Shown piece after piece: positions 1 through 5,150 of a stretch of DNA of 5,263 nucleotides. This DNA is from Chloroflexota bacterium. GTDB lineage: Bacteria > Chloroflexota > Dehalococcoidia > Lucifugimonadales > JAPUKM01. The position numbers and the translations under genes are program-made. Position 1 is the first letter of the stretch, and each line of letters begins with the position of its first letter. The notes beneath the pieces are model-generated. The model ran no database searches, had not been told where the DNA came from, and saw nothing but the letters and a program-made list of their open reading frames with translations. The stretch covers positions 1 to 5,263 of the forward strand of contig JAPUKM010000151.1 of NCBI GenBank assembly GCA_027295645.1, in the 5' to 3' direction.

Positions 1-24
1 CACAGAAGTGATTACCTCAAGACA

Positions 25-759
25 CTAGACGCGCACGCTCCTCTTGATGCCCCTTGAGTACCAGCGGACCAGGAACAGCCGCCACAGCGCCTCCACGATG
101 ATGTCCAGGCTCATCTTAGAAGTGCCCGCCTTGCGATCGTAGAAGAGGATAGGCACCTCCGCAATCCGGTAGCCCAACTGCTGACAACAACTCGCCACCT
201 CGGTCTGAAAGACGAAGCCCCGGCTGCGCAGCCGCTCAAGGCCTATGCTCTCCAACACCTCTCGGCGGAATCCCTTGAAACCGGAACGAGGGTCCCGCAA
301 TCGCACGCCGGACACCAGCCTCGTATACAGATTGCCTGTGCTGCTCAGCAGACGACGCCTGCGGCCCCAGCGGGCGTCGGTCTGGCCTCCGGGTACATAG
401 CGGGAGCCGACCACCACATCATGAGACTCAAGCCGCTCCAGAAATTCAGGGATATACTCAGGCGGATGGGAGAGGTCCGCATCCATCTGGATGATCCGGT
501 CAGCGCCCAGTCCCAGGGCTCTCTGAAATCCGGCCACGTAGGCGGGGCCAAGCCCCTCTTTCCCGGGCTTCCGAAGGACATGTATGCGATCTGGGTAGTC
601 GGCGGCCAGCTCCTCAGCGGCGGCGGCCGTGCCGTCGGGGGAATTATCGTCGACCACCAGGAGCTCAAGGCCGGCGACGTCAAGGGCAAAGAGGCGGGCC
701 ACCAGCTCCGATATGTTTGCCGCCTCGTTGTAGGTTGGGGTCACAACCAGGGTCTTCAT
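25..759 (-). CDS. Polyprenol-phosphate mannose synthase-like GT2 glycosyltransferase
   Basis: Predicted soluble GT-A enzyme of family 2 (244 aa). It probably transfers mannose, or a related hexose, from a nucleotide sugar to polyprenyl phosphate at the inner face of the membrane. Seen from the start at 759: MKTLVVTPTYNE at the N-terminus, VVDDNSPDGT (35-44) in the nucleotide-binding half, and the metal-binding DAD of QMDADLSHPP (93-95). Further on come VVVGSRYVPGG (115-125), LRDPRSGFKGF (154-164), SRGFVFQTE (179-187) and DRKAGTSKMS (208-217). These match the DPM1 type closely. No hydrophobic C-terminal membrane region or GtrA domain follows, so it is the short, catalytic-only form. An in-frame ATG at 795 would add 12 residues and overlap the upstream gene by 26 bp. 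I prefer 759 because the family fold begins at KTLVVTPTYNE, though its GAGGG ribosome site is rather distant (14 nt). It is the last gene of the minus-strand cluster seen here. Donor sugar and lipid are inferred. Confidence 0.88.
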   Translation of the reverse strand: MKTLVVTPTYNEAANISELVARLFALDVAGLELLVVDDNSPDGTAAAAEELAADYPDRIHVLRKPGKEGLGPAYVAGFQRALGLGADRIIQMDADLSHPPEYIPEFLERLESHDVVVGSRYVPGGQTDARWGRRRRLLSSTGNLYTRLVSGVRLRDPRSGFKGFRREVLESIGLERLRSRGFVFQTEVASCCQQLGYRIAEVPILFYDRKAGTSKMSLDIIVEALWRLFLVRWYSRGIKRSVRV

Positions 760-769
760 CAGGTGCCCA

Positions 770-1549
770 TCAGCCCTCTTTGGAACGCTTCTCATGGCCC
801 GCCGGCATAGCCGAGGGCGGCTTCAGCGTCCCGTACCTGCCGCGTTGGGCGTTCCAGCGGAGTCGCAGCGTCTCCACGCCCATGGATAGGCCGTCCCGGA
901 GTCTGCGACTCCGGCTGTCGGCGTCATGGTGCCAGTCGATGGGCACCTCCAGCAGCCGCAGCCCGAGCTTACGCGCAAGGAACAGCACCTCCACATCAAA
1001 GCTCCACCCGGAGGTCCGCTGGAGGGAGAAAAGCGCCTCCGCCGCCTCGCCACGGAAGCATTTGAAGCCACACTGGGTATCGTTGATGCCCGGTACGGCT
1101 ATAAGGCGGATGAAGAGGTTGAACAGGCGCCCCTGCAGGTGACGAATATACGGTTCGTTAAACCGGTGCGCTCCGGGCGCCTCTCGAGAGCCCACGGCGA
1201 TGTCGAACTCTGTCAGCCGGGGCGGCAGAAAGCGCTCCAGCTGCTCGATGGGCATCGACAGGTCGGCGTCGCACAGGAACCGGTACGCTCCGGTTGCATG
1301 GAGCATACCCGCGCGGACCGCGGAGCCCTTGCCCCCGTGGGGTACAGGAAGCAGGGAGACGTTGGGCTGCTCCCCTGAGAAATCCTTAACCAGGGCGGCG
1401 GTCTTGTCGGCACTCCCGTCGTCCACCACCACCACCGTCCAGGTATACGGCTGTGCGCCCAGGTACTCAGCCACCCGCCGGAGGGTGGGCAGGATACGCC
1501 GCTCCTCGTTGTAGGCCGGGATGACCACGGAGAGAAACGGCGTGTCCAT
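770..1549 (-). CDS. Dolichyl/polyprenyl-phosphate glucosyltransferase-like GT2 (ALG5/DPG synthase type)
   Basis: A 259-aa family-2 glycosyltransferase likely to make a polyprenyl-phosphate-linked hexose, typically glucose in this subfamily. Visible motifs are LSVVIPAYNEERRI (6-19), VVVDDGSADKT (40-50), GGKGSAVRAGM (72-82) and the metal-binding DAD in CDADLSMP (94-96). After these come IAVGSRE (117-123), NDTQCGFKCF (156-165), GWSFDVEVLFLARKLG (181-196) and EVPIDWHH (201-208). NDTQCGFK and WSFDVEVL are typical of the ALG5/DPG synthase group and separate it from its downstream paralogue. No N-terminal membrane anchor is present, unlike eukaryotic ALG5. ATG is preceded by CCGCCTTCCACC with no Shine-Dalgarno match. 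The 26-nt gap after lysC carries GGCCGCC twice. Together with the absence of an evident terminator, this gap suggests read-through from lysC. The next gene starts 10 nt after this stop. Exact sugar is not determinable from sequence. Confidence 0.85.
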   Translation of the reverse strand: MDTPFLSVVIPAYNEERRILPTLRRVAEYLGAQPYTWTVVVVDDGSADKTAALVKDFSGEQPNVSLLPVPHGGKGSAVRAGMLHATGAYRFLCDADLSMPIEQLERFLPPRLTEFDIAVGSREAPGAHRFNEPYIRHLQGRLFNLFIRLIAVPGINDTQCGFKCFRGEAAEALFSLQRTSGWSFDVEVLFLARKLGLRLLEVPIDWHHDADSRSRRLRDGLSMGVETLRLRWNAQRGRYGTLKPPSAMPAGHEKRSKEG

Positions 1550-1575
1550 GGTGGAAGGCGGCCAGAGGGGCGGCC

Positions 1576-2061
1576 CTACTCCTCCTCTTCCAGGCGGAAG
1601 GCGGCGTGAAGGGCCTGGACGGCGTTGGGCACCTGCTCCTCATCAATGAGACAGGTGATGCGTATCTCCGATGTGGTGATCATTTCGATGTTGATTCCTG
1701 CCTCGTAGAGGGCCTTAAACATCGACGCGGCGTAGCCGGGGGCGTTCTGCATCCCCGTACCCACAACGCTCACCTTGGCCAGCCGCTCCGCGGTCACAAT
1801 TCCCTGACTCCCAATGCTCCTGGAGAGCGGCTCCACCACCTCCACAGCACGCTTCAAATCGGTGCGGGCCACGGTGAAGGTCAGGTCGGTGGTGCGCTCC
1901 AAACTGGCGTTCTGGACAATGGTGTCTACGCTGATCCCCTCCTGGGCCAGCGGCTCGAACAGGGCGGCCGCGATCCCTGGCCGGTCGGGGACGCCCGCGA
2001 GGGTGATCTTGGCGACATTTCGGTCGGCGGCGACTCCACGAACCCTGTTCCGTGCCTCCAT
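1576..2061 (-). CDS. Putative internally translated aspartate kinase beta subunit (ACT domains only)
   Basis: Same frame and stop as lysC, starting at its codon 245 (ATG). The product would be 161 aa: MEARNRVRGVAADRNVAKI, then both ACT domains. Seen directly: the start is preceded by AAAGGAG and a 5-nt spacer (CTAAC), a near-perfect Shine-Dalgarno arrangement and stronger than any gene-start site in this window. The start falls exactly in the linker between kinase and ACT domains. Known: B. subtilis, C. glutamicum and Thermus lysC genes make alpha2beta2 enzymes in which beta comes from an in-frame internal start at this boundary and carries the effector-binding ACT domains. Inferred: this gene does the same. 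The alternative is chance, since H-K-G-A-N-M can be encoded this way without selection. Confidence 0.6.
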   Translation of the reverse strand: MEARNRVRGVAADRNVAKITLAGVPDRPGIAAALFEPLAQEGISVDTIVQNASLERTTDLTFTVARTDLKRAVEVVEPLSRSIGSQGIVTAERLAKVSVVGTGMQNAPGYAASMFKALYEAGINIEMITTSEIRITCLIDEEQVPNAVQALHAAFRLEEEE

Positions 2062-2793
2062 GTTAGCTCCTTTATGAATAAGAGTGCCGGGTCCTTCGAC
2101 GAAGCTTGAGGCCACGAGGATGGGAACATCATAGGCGGCCCCCAGCTCTATGGCGCGGGGGTGCATCTTGGCTCCGTAGCTGGCCAGCTCCAGCATCTCC
2201 TCGTAGCCGACCTCGTCCAAGCGCCTGGCTTGGGGAACCAGGCGAGGGTCGGCTGTGTAGATACCTTCCACGTCGGTGTATATTTCGCACCGCTCCGCCT
2301 GGACGGCGGCGGCAAGGGCCACGGCCGTGGTATCTGAGCCGCCGCGGCCCAGGGTGGTGACGTCCATCTCCCCGGTCACTCCTTGAAAGCCGGCAATGAT
2401 GACGATGCGCCCCTGTTCCAGCTCACCACGGACCCGTTGGGTGTCCAGCTCTACAATGCGGGCACGGCTGTGGGAGCCGTCGGTGCGGATGCCGGCCTGT
2501 GCCCCGCTCAGGCTGATGGCATCGTGTCCCAGTGCGCGAAGGGCCATGGTGACCAGTGTACAGGAAACAAGCTCCCCCGTTGATAGCAGAATGTCCATCT
2601 CCCGGGGGTCCGGTGAGCCGCTCATCCGGTGGGCTAGGTCGATGAGCTCGTCCGTCGTGTCGCCCATGGCGGAAACGACCACTACGATGTCATCCCCTCG
2701 CTCTCTGCACGCGCCTATACGGCGGGCCACATGCTTGATACGCTCCGCATCAGCAAGTGAGCTGCCACCGTATTTCTGCACAATGATGGCCAC
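1576..2793 (-). CDS. lysC: Aspartate kinase, lysC type with two ACT domains
   Basis: Phosphorylates L-aspartate to 4-aspartyl phosphate, the committed cytoplasmic step toward Lys, Thr, Met and often diaminopimelate. The 405-aa length is normal for the monofunctional class. The amino-acid kinase domain spans about 1-240: VQKYGGSSLAD (5-15), VVVVSAMGDTTDEL (37-50), STGELVS (71-77), GFQGVT (135-140), TLGRGGSDTTAVALA (147-161) and YTDVEGIYTADPR (172-184). A linker (241-258) leads to two ACT domains, about 262-335 (ITLAGVPDRPGIAAALF) and 340-402 (VSVVGTGMQNAPGYAA, then MITTSEIRITCLI). These normally bind Lys and/or Thr for feedback inhibition. Translation starts at GTG, directly abutting the thrB TGA. 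A GAGGT ribosome site lies 7 nt upstream inside thrB, so the two are probably translationally coupled. The protein ends in an acidic LEEEE tail. An internal in-frame start is annotated separately. No HTH or homoserine dehydrogenase fusion is present. Confidence 0.97.
   Translation of the reverse strand: MAIIVQKYGGSSLADAERIKHVARRIGACRERGDDIVVVVSAMGDTTDELIDLAHRMSGSPDPREMDILLSTGELVSCTLVTMALRALGHDAISLSGAQAGIRTDGSHSRARIVELDTQRVRGELEQGRIVIIAGFQGVTGEMDVTTLGRGGSDTTAVALAAAVQAERCEIYTDVEGIYTADPRLVPQARRLDEVGYEEMLELASYGAKMHPRAIELGAAYDVPILVASSFVEGPGTLIHKGANMEARNRVRGVAADRNVAKITLAGVPDRPGIAAALFEPLAQEGISVDTIVQNASLERTTDLTFTVARTDLKRAVEVVEPLSRSIGSQGIVTAERLAKVSVVGTGMQNAPGYAASMFKALYEAGINIEMITTSEIRITCLIDEEQVPNAVQALHAAFRLEEEE
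2067..2073 (-). promoter_or_regulatory. Strong Shine-Dalgarno site inside lysC
   Basis: The minus strand reads AAAGGAG, then CTAAC, then ATG at 2061. The seven bases match the anti-Shine-Dalgarno of 16S rRNA, and spacing is in the usual range. It decides the internal start of the proposed beta subunit. Confidence 0.6.
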
Positions 2794-3702
2794 TCACCGG
2801 ACCTCGCTGATGTATGCACCCTGCGCCGACACCTTGGTTACCTTAACCTCGCCCGGAATGGCGGCCCTGTTGGCGGTATCGGCCAGCTCATAGGCCACCG
2901 TCAACTCTCTGCCGTTGGTCAGCGCGAGGATGGTGGAGCCGGCACCGGAAAGGAACGCCCCCAATGCACCTGCATCCAGGGCACTGCGAAACAGCAGCGG
3001 CATCCACGGAAGAAGCTTCTCTCTTGCGGGCTGATGAAGCCGGTCCTGGGTCGCCACGGGCAAGCTATCCATACTCCCAGTGGCCAGAGCGTTCACCAGT
3101 AGGGCTACCCTGCCCACATTGTACACAGCATCGTACCTGCTGACCGTATCGGAGAGGACCCGACGCGCCTCTTCAGTTGAGACGGATGCGTCTGGAATGA
3201 AGAGAACGGCTCTAAGCTCGTCGGCTATGGAAATCGCCGCATGGACCAGCTCTCCCTCCTCCCGTACCACAATCTGGCATCCGCCCAAGAGGGCGGCGGT
3301 CACGTTGTCCGGGTGCCCCTCCATAGCCACAGCCAGATGCAGGAGCCGCTCCATATCCGGCTCCTGCTCTCCCATAAGAGCGCTGGCCCCAAGCAACCCT
3401 CCGACGATGGCCGCGGCGCTGCTTCCCAGCCCACGGGCCAGGGGAATCTCATTGTCGCAGGCTATGGAGAAGGGCATACCCTCACTACCCAGCTCCTGTA
3501 GATAGCGCTGAGCAGCCTGGTAGACCAGATTATCGGTACCGGTGCTGAGCTCTCCAGCTCCGTAGCCCTTCACACTCACTCCGGGCTGGTCGCCCGGTAG
3601 AAAGCGTACCTCGTTCCAGATATCCAAGGCCATCCCCAGGCAATCGAAGCCTGGCCCCAGGTTGGCGGTCGTAGCCGGAACTCGAATGGTCACACTGTTC
3701 AT
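2794..3702 (-). CDS. thrB: Homoserine kinase (GHMP family)
   Basis: ATP-dependent phosphorylation of L-homoserine to O-phosphohomoserine, the substrate of threonine synthase; cytoplasmic. The 302-aa length is normal for bacterial ThrB. All GHMP signatures are visible: N-terminal VPATTANLGPGFDCLGMAL (8-26), the phosphate-binding loop PLARGLGSSAAAIVGG (87-102), EGHPDNVTAALLGG (128-141), and the C-terminal GAFLSGAGSTILAL (248-261). The PDNV and LGPGFD segments favour ThrB over other GHMP kinases such as mevalonate kinase. ATG at 3702 is chosen because VTIRVPATTANLGPG begins at residue 4. A GTG at codon 4 is an alternative. Neither has a convincing Shine-Dalgarno: the preceding bases are TGACCCGCAA. 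It is first in the minus-strand cluster and its stop touches the lysC GTG. No sign of a Thr-rich leader peptide or attenuator was found upstream. Confidence 0.96.
   Translation of the reverse strand: MNSVTIRVPATTANLGPGFDCLGMALDIWNEVRFLPGDQPGVSVKGYGAGELSTGTDNLVYQAAQRYLQELGSEGMPFSIACDNEIPLARGLGSSAAAIVGGLLGASALMGEQEPDMERLLHLAVAMEGHPDNVTAALLGGCQIVVREEGELVHAAISIADELRAVLFIPDASVSTEEARRVLSDTVSRYDAVYNVGRVALLVNALATGSMDSLPVATQDRLHQPAREKLLPWMPLLFRSALDAGALGAFLSGAGSTILALTNGRELTVAYELADTANRAAIPGEVKVTKVSAQGAYISEVR
2801..2805 (-). promoter_or_regulatory. Ribosome binding site for lysC within thrB
   Basis: The minus strand reads GAGGT, then 7 nt (CCGGTGA, which includes the thrB stop), then GTG. It supports the GTG start of lysC and re-initiation by ribosomes finishing thrB. 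Confidence 0.6.
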
Positions 3703-3726
3703 TTGCGGGTCACAACGCGGAAAGAT

Positions 3727-3738
3727 TCCTTACAAGGA
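3727..3738. repeat. Short palindrome TCCTT-AC-AAGGA upstream of thrB
   Basis: Five-base arms flank a 2-bp centre, 25 bp upstream of the thrB ATG. The sequence could be a repressor operator near the thrB transcription start or a chance palindrome. It does not form a terminator, as no T-run follows on either strand. Confidence 0.3.
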
Positions 3739-3784
3739 TACTATGAGACTCACCGGCTGACTAGATAGGGTAATCTTATGTCAA
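3738..3784 (-). promoter_or_regulatory. Weak candidate promoter elements for thrB-lysC
   Basis: On the minus strand TAGTAT (3738-3743, five of six matches to TATAAT) would place a start near 3731, about 29 nt before thrB. No good -35 lies 16-18 bp upstream of it. A perfect TTGACA sits at 3779-3784 but is 35 bp away and has no good -10 at its own 17-bp spacing. One of these may be real, but they do not form a standard pair, so the thrB promoter is unresolved. Confidence 0.25.
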
Positions 3785-3793
3785 GATGAGTTG

Positions 3794-3825
3794 CCGCAGC
3801 AGTTGACCTGCCATTGCGGCTGCGG
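3794..3825. repeat. Inverted repeat bracketing the histidine kinase promoter
   Basis: CCGCAGC at 3794-3800 and GCTGCGG at 3819-3825 are perfect 7-bp inverted arms separated by 18 bp. The left arm lies just upstream of the -35 (3803-3808) and the right arm abuts the -10 (3826-3831). A dimeric regulator bound here would cover the promoter. It is a plausible operator, but no regulator is identifiable. Confidence 0.4.
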
Positions 3826-3831
3826 TACACT
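3803..3831 (+). promoter_or_regulatory. Sigma70-like promoter for the two-component operon
   Basis: TTGACC (3803-3808, five of six to consensus), exactly 17 bp of spacer, then TACACT (3826-3831, four of six). The predicted start is near A3838, leaving a leader of about 133 nt before the kinase ATG. It is the best promoter match in the intergenic region and points toward the kinase. Confidence 0.6.
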
Positions 3832-3841
3832 CCACACATAG

Positions 3842-3862
3842 CCTTGAATAGGAACTTCAAGG
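3842..3862 (+). repeat. 7-bp stem-loop at the predicted 5' end of the kinase transcript
   Basis: CCTTGAA (3842-3848), a 7-nt loop TAGGAAC, then TTCAAGG (3856-3862) are perfectly complementary. The element begins about 4 nt after the predicted start site. It is followed by a G-run, not a T-run, so it is not an intrinsic terminator. It could be a 5' stabilising hairpin in RNA or, as DNA, an operator just downstream of the start for an autoregulating NarL-type regulator. Confidence 0.45.
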
Positions 3863-3960
3863 GGGGTTGATCTGGAAGACGCTTTCAGAGCAGCCCGTTT
3901 GGTGTCTCCTGGTTCCTGGTTGGGCCAAATCTATGGAGTTGGGAGGGCTCCTGACAACAT

Positions 3961-3966
3961 AGGTGG
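3961..3966 (+). promoter_or_regulatory. Ribosome binding site deciding the histidine kinase start
   Basis: AGGTGG followed by TACG and ATG at 3971. Spacing is slightly short but the purine match is good. It supports 3971 over an in-frame TTG at 3899, which has no ribosome site and would add 24 residues of unremarkable sequence before the first membrane segment. Confidence 0.6.
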
Positions 3967-3970
3967 TACG

Positions 3971-5146
3971 ATGGACTCGAGATACGAGCGGAACATATTT
4001 CTGTTCCTGTCGCTTTACCGCTTTCTGGCCTACGGTCTGGCCGTAGTGCTGATCCAGACGGTGCCGTTGGGAGGAGAGGAAGATACACTCTCCGGGCAGG
4101 ACTATACGCTGCTCAGCGGTTTTGGTGTCTACACCCTCTTCAAGATCTTAGGGCCCCTTCGCTGGAGAGAAGAGGGCCTTATGACCTACATCATGCTGGG
4201 GGGCGACCTTCTGCTCGCCACTGTGGCCGTTCTCCTTACCGGCGGCCTGAACAGCGGCTTCCTCCTGTACGCCCTGACGCCCATCCTCACCGGTGCGCTC
4301 CTCTTTAGGGAGACCCTTGCCATTGCCACTGCTATAGTCACCTCTGCCAGCCTTGCAATAGCTCATCTGCTCCTCTATCGCTGGGTTGATAAGTTCGTAT
4401 GGATTATGGAAGAGAACAACCTCCTATGGCTCATCGTCTTCAACGTCACCACCTTCCTGTTCGGCTCCGTTGTCTACCGAACGAATTTGAACATCAGGCG
4501 CCGTATCGAGACGGACGCCGTTGCCGATGAGCGCCAGCACACCAAGAGGGAGCTCCACGACGGGATCATCCAGACCATCGGTTATCTGAGCCTCAAAACT
4601 CAGACCGTGAGCGCTTTGCTAACAGCGGGTAACAAGGCCAAGGCACTGGAGGGTCTTGACGAAATGCACCAGACGGTGCAGGATGCGTATCGTGACGCCC
4701 GAGAGAATCTTGACCAGTTGAGCGTCGAGATTGGCGAAGCCGAGCTAGTTCAAACCTTGAGAGACTATGTGGAGTCCTTCAGTGAACGCTACGGCATCCA
4801 AGTATCTCTTGAAGTGCCAGGTGAGGAGATTAAATTCACTCCCCTGGCTTCTTTGCAGATTCTGCGCGTAACACAGGAGGCCCTTACCAATGTCCGCAAG
4901 CACTCCCAAGCCACAGAGGCCAGGGTCATTCTTCAACCAAATGGAAAGGGACTTGATCTTCTCATCAGAGATAACGGCAGCGGTTTTGACCTTGAGGGCT
5001 TTGCTGCCAATGGCAAGGGGCACTACGGACTGCAGATCCTCGGCGAGAGGGCCGAAAGCCTTGGTGGCACACTGAACATCAATTCATCCCCAGGGCGTGG
5101 CACAGAAGTGAAGGTGCATCTACCAAAACGCGTACGCGTGAGATAG
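3971..5146 (+). CDS. Membrane sensor histidine kinase, NarX/DegS (HisKA_3) type
   Basis: A 391-aa inner-membrane sensor that autophosphorylates and passes phosphate to a NarL-type regulator. About six hydrophobic segments precede the kinase core: roughly 8-30, 47-61 (weaker), 72-90, 94-112, 115-136 and 151-169. Loops are short and basic residues (RTNLNIRRR) follow the last segment, so both ends should be cytoplasmic. No PAS, HAMP or GAF domain is evident. The HisKA_3 domain follows a helical linker. RELHDGIIQ carries phospho-acceptor His196 and the D197-x3-Q201 pattern tied to phosphatase activity in this family. HATPase_c spans about 295-386: N-box TQEALTNVRKHS (N307), G1 box RDNGSGFD (D334), G2 GKGHYGLQILGERAESLGG (348-366) and GRGTEV (376-381). 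All catalytic boxes appear intact. The partner regulator begins 4 nt downstream. The start at 3971 follows an AGGTGG ribosome site. The signal is unknown and may be within the membrane, since there is no sizeable extracellular domain. Confidence 0.93.
   Translation: MDSRYERNIFLFLSLYRFLAYGLAVVLIQTVPLGGEEDTLSGQDYTLLSGFGVYTLFKILGPLRWREEGLMTYIMLGGDLLLATVAVLLTGGLNSGFLLYALTPILTGALLFRETLAIATAIVTSASLAIAHLLLYRWVDKFVWIMEENNLLWLIVFNVTTFLFGSVVYRTNLNIRRRIETDAVADERQHTKRELHDGIIQTIGYLSLKTQTVSALLTAGNKAKALEGLDEMHQTVQDAYRDARENLDQLSVEIGEAELVQTLRDYVESFSERYGIQVSLEVPGEEIKFTPLASLQILRVTQEALTNVRKHSQATEARVILQPNGKGLDLLIRDNGSGFDLEGFAANGKGHYGLQILGERAESLGGTLNINSSPGRGTEVKVHLPKRVRVR
5128..5139. repeat. 12-bp perfect palindrome ACGCGTACGCGT at the end of the kinase gene
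   Basis: Two ACGCGT units form a perfect palindrome encoding part of the C-terminal KRVRVR. In RNA it could fold as a 4-bp stem with a GUAC loop, 11 nt before the regulator ATG and overlapping its weak GTGAG ribosome site. It may influence coupling, but the coding constraint alone could explain it. Confidence 0.3.
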
Positions 5147-5150
5147 CCCT

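Larger units (their letters stand above)
3703..3970. other. Divergent intergenic region between thrB and the histidine kinase
   Basis: 268 bp with no supportable gene. The right-hand side holds a sigma70-like promoter at 3803-3831, inverted repeats at 3794-3825 and 3842-3862, and a predicted leader of about 130 nt. In that leader CCTGGTT occurs twice in tandem (3908-3921). The left-hand side, reading toward thrB, holds a 12-bp imperfect-centre palindrome (3727-3738) and an isolated TAGTAT -10-like element. Small frames such as a 9-codon one at 3933-3962 lack ribosome sites and are not called. Confidence 0.85.

Noticed and set aside
1..10. The 10-mer CACAGAAGTG at the window start recurs at 5101-5110, suggesting a flanking direct repeat
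   Set aside because: The match ends after 11 bases, the second copy is inside the kinase coding sequence, and there is no mobile-element content between them.
421..1378. Several plus-strand open frames of 100-150 codons across the glycosyltransferase genes
   Set aside because: They lie antisense to genes with clear family motifs, have no ribosome sites, and encode low-complexity Arg/Ser/Pro-rich sequence typical of GC-rich shadow frames.
1420..1440. CCACCACCACC run as a microsatellite
   Set aside because: It encodes the conserved VVVVDDG strand of the glycosyltransferase on the minus strand, so coding constraint explains it.
1606..2893. Plus-strand open frames antisense to lysC
   Set aside because: The lysC frame carries full-length domain signatures. 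The antisense frames show no recognisable motif and overlap each other in different phases.
3750..3839. Minus-strand 29-codon frame upstream of thrB as a possible attenuator leader peptide
   Set aside because: It has only three Thr codons, no Thr/Ile run, no ribosome site and no terminator hairpin. It also overlaps the opposing promoter.
3842..3868. Stem-loop 3842-3862 as an intrinsic terminator
   Set aside because: The stem is only moderately GC-rich and is followed by a G-run. No U-run is present on either strand.
3933..3962. Nine-codon leader frame (MELGGLLTT) ending at the kinase ribosome site
   Set aside because: It has no Shine-Dalgarno and so short a frame is expected by chance. Position next to the RBS is suggestive only.
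3899..3970. Extended histidine kinase start at TTG 3899
   Set aside because: It is a rare start codon without a ribosome site, whereas ATG 3971 has AGGTGG upstream and begins just before the first membrane segment.
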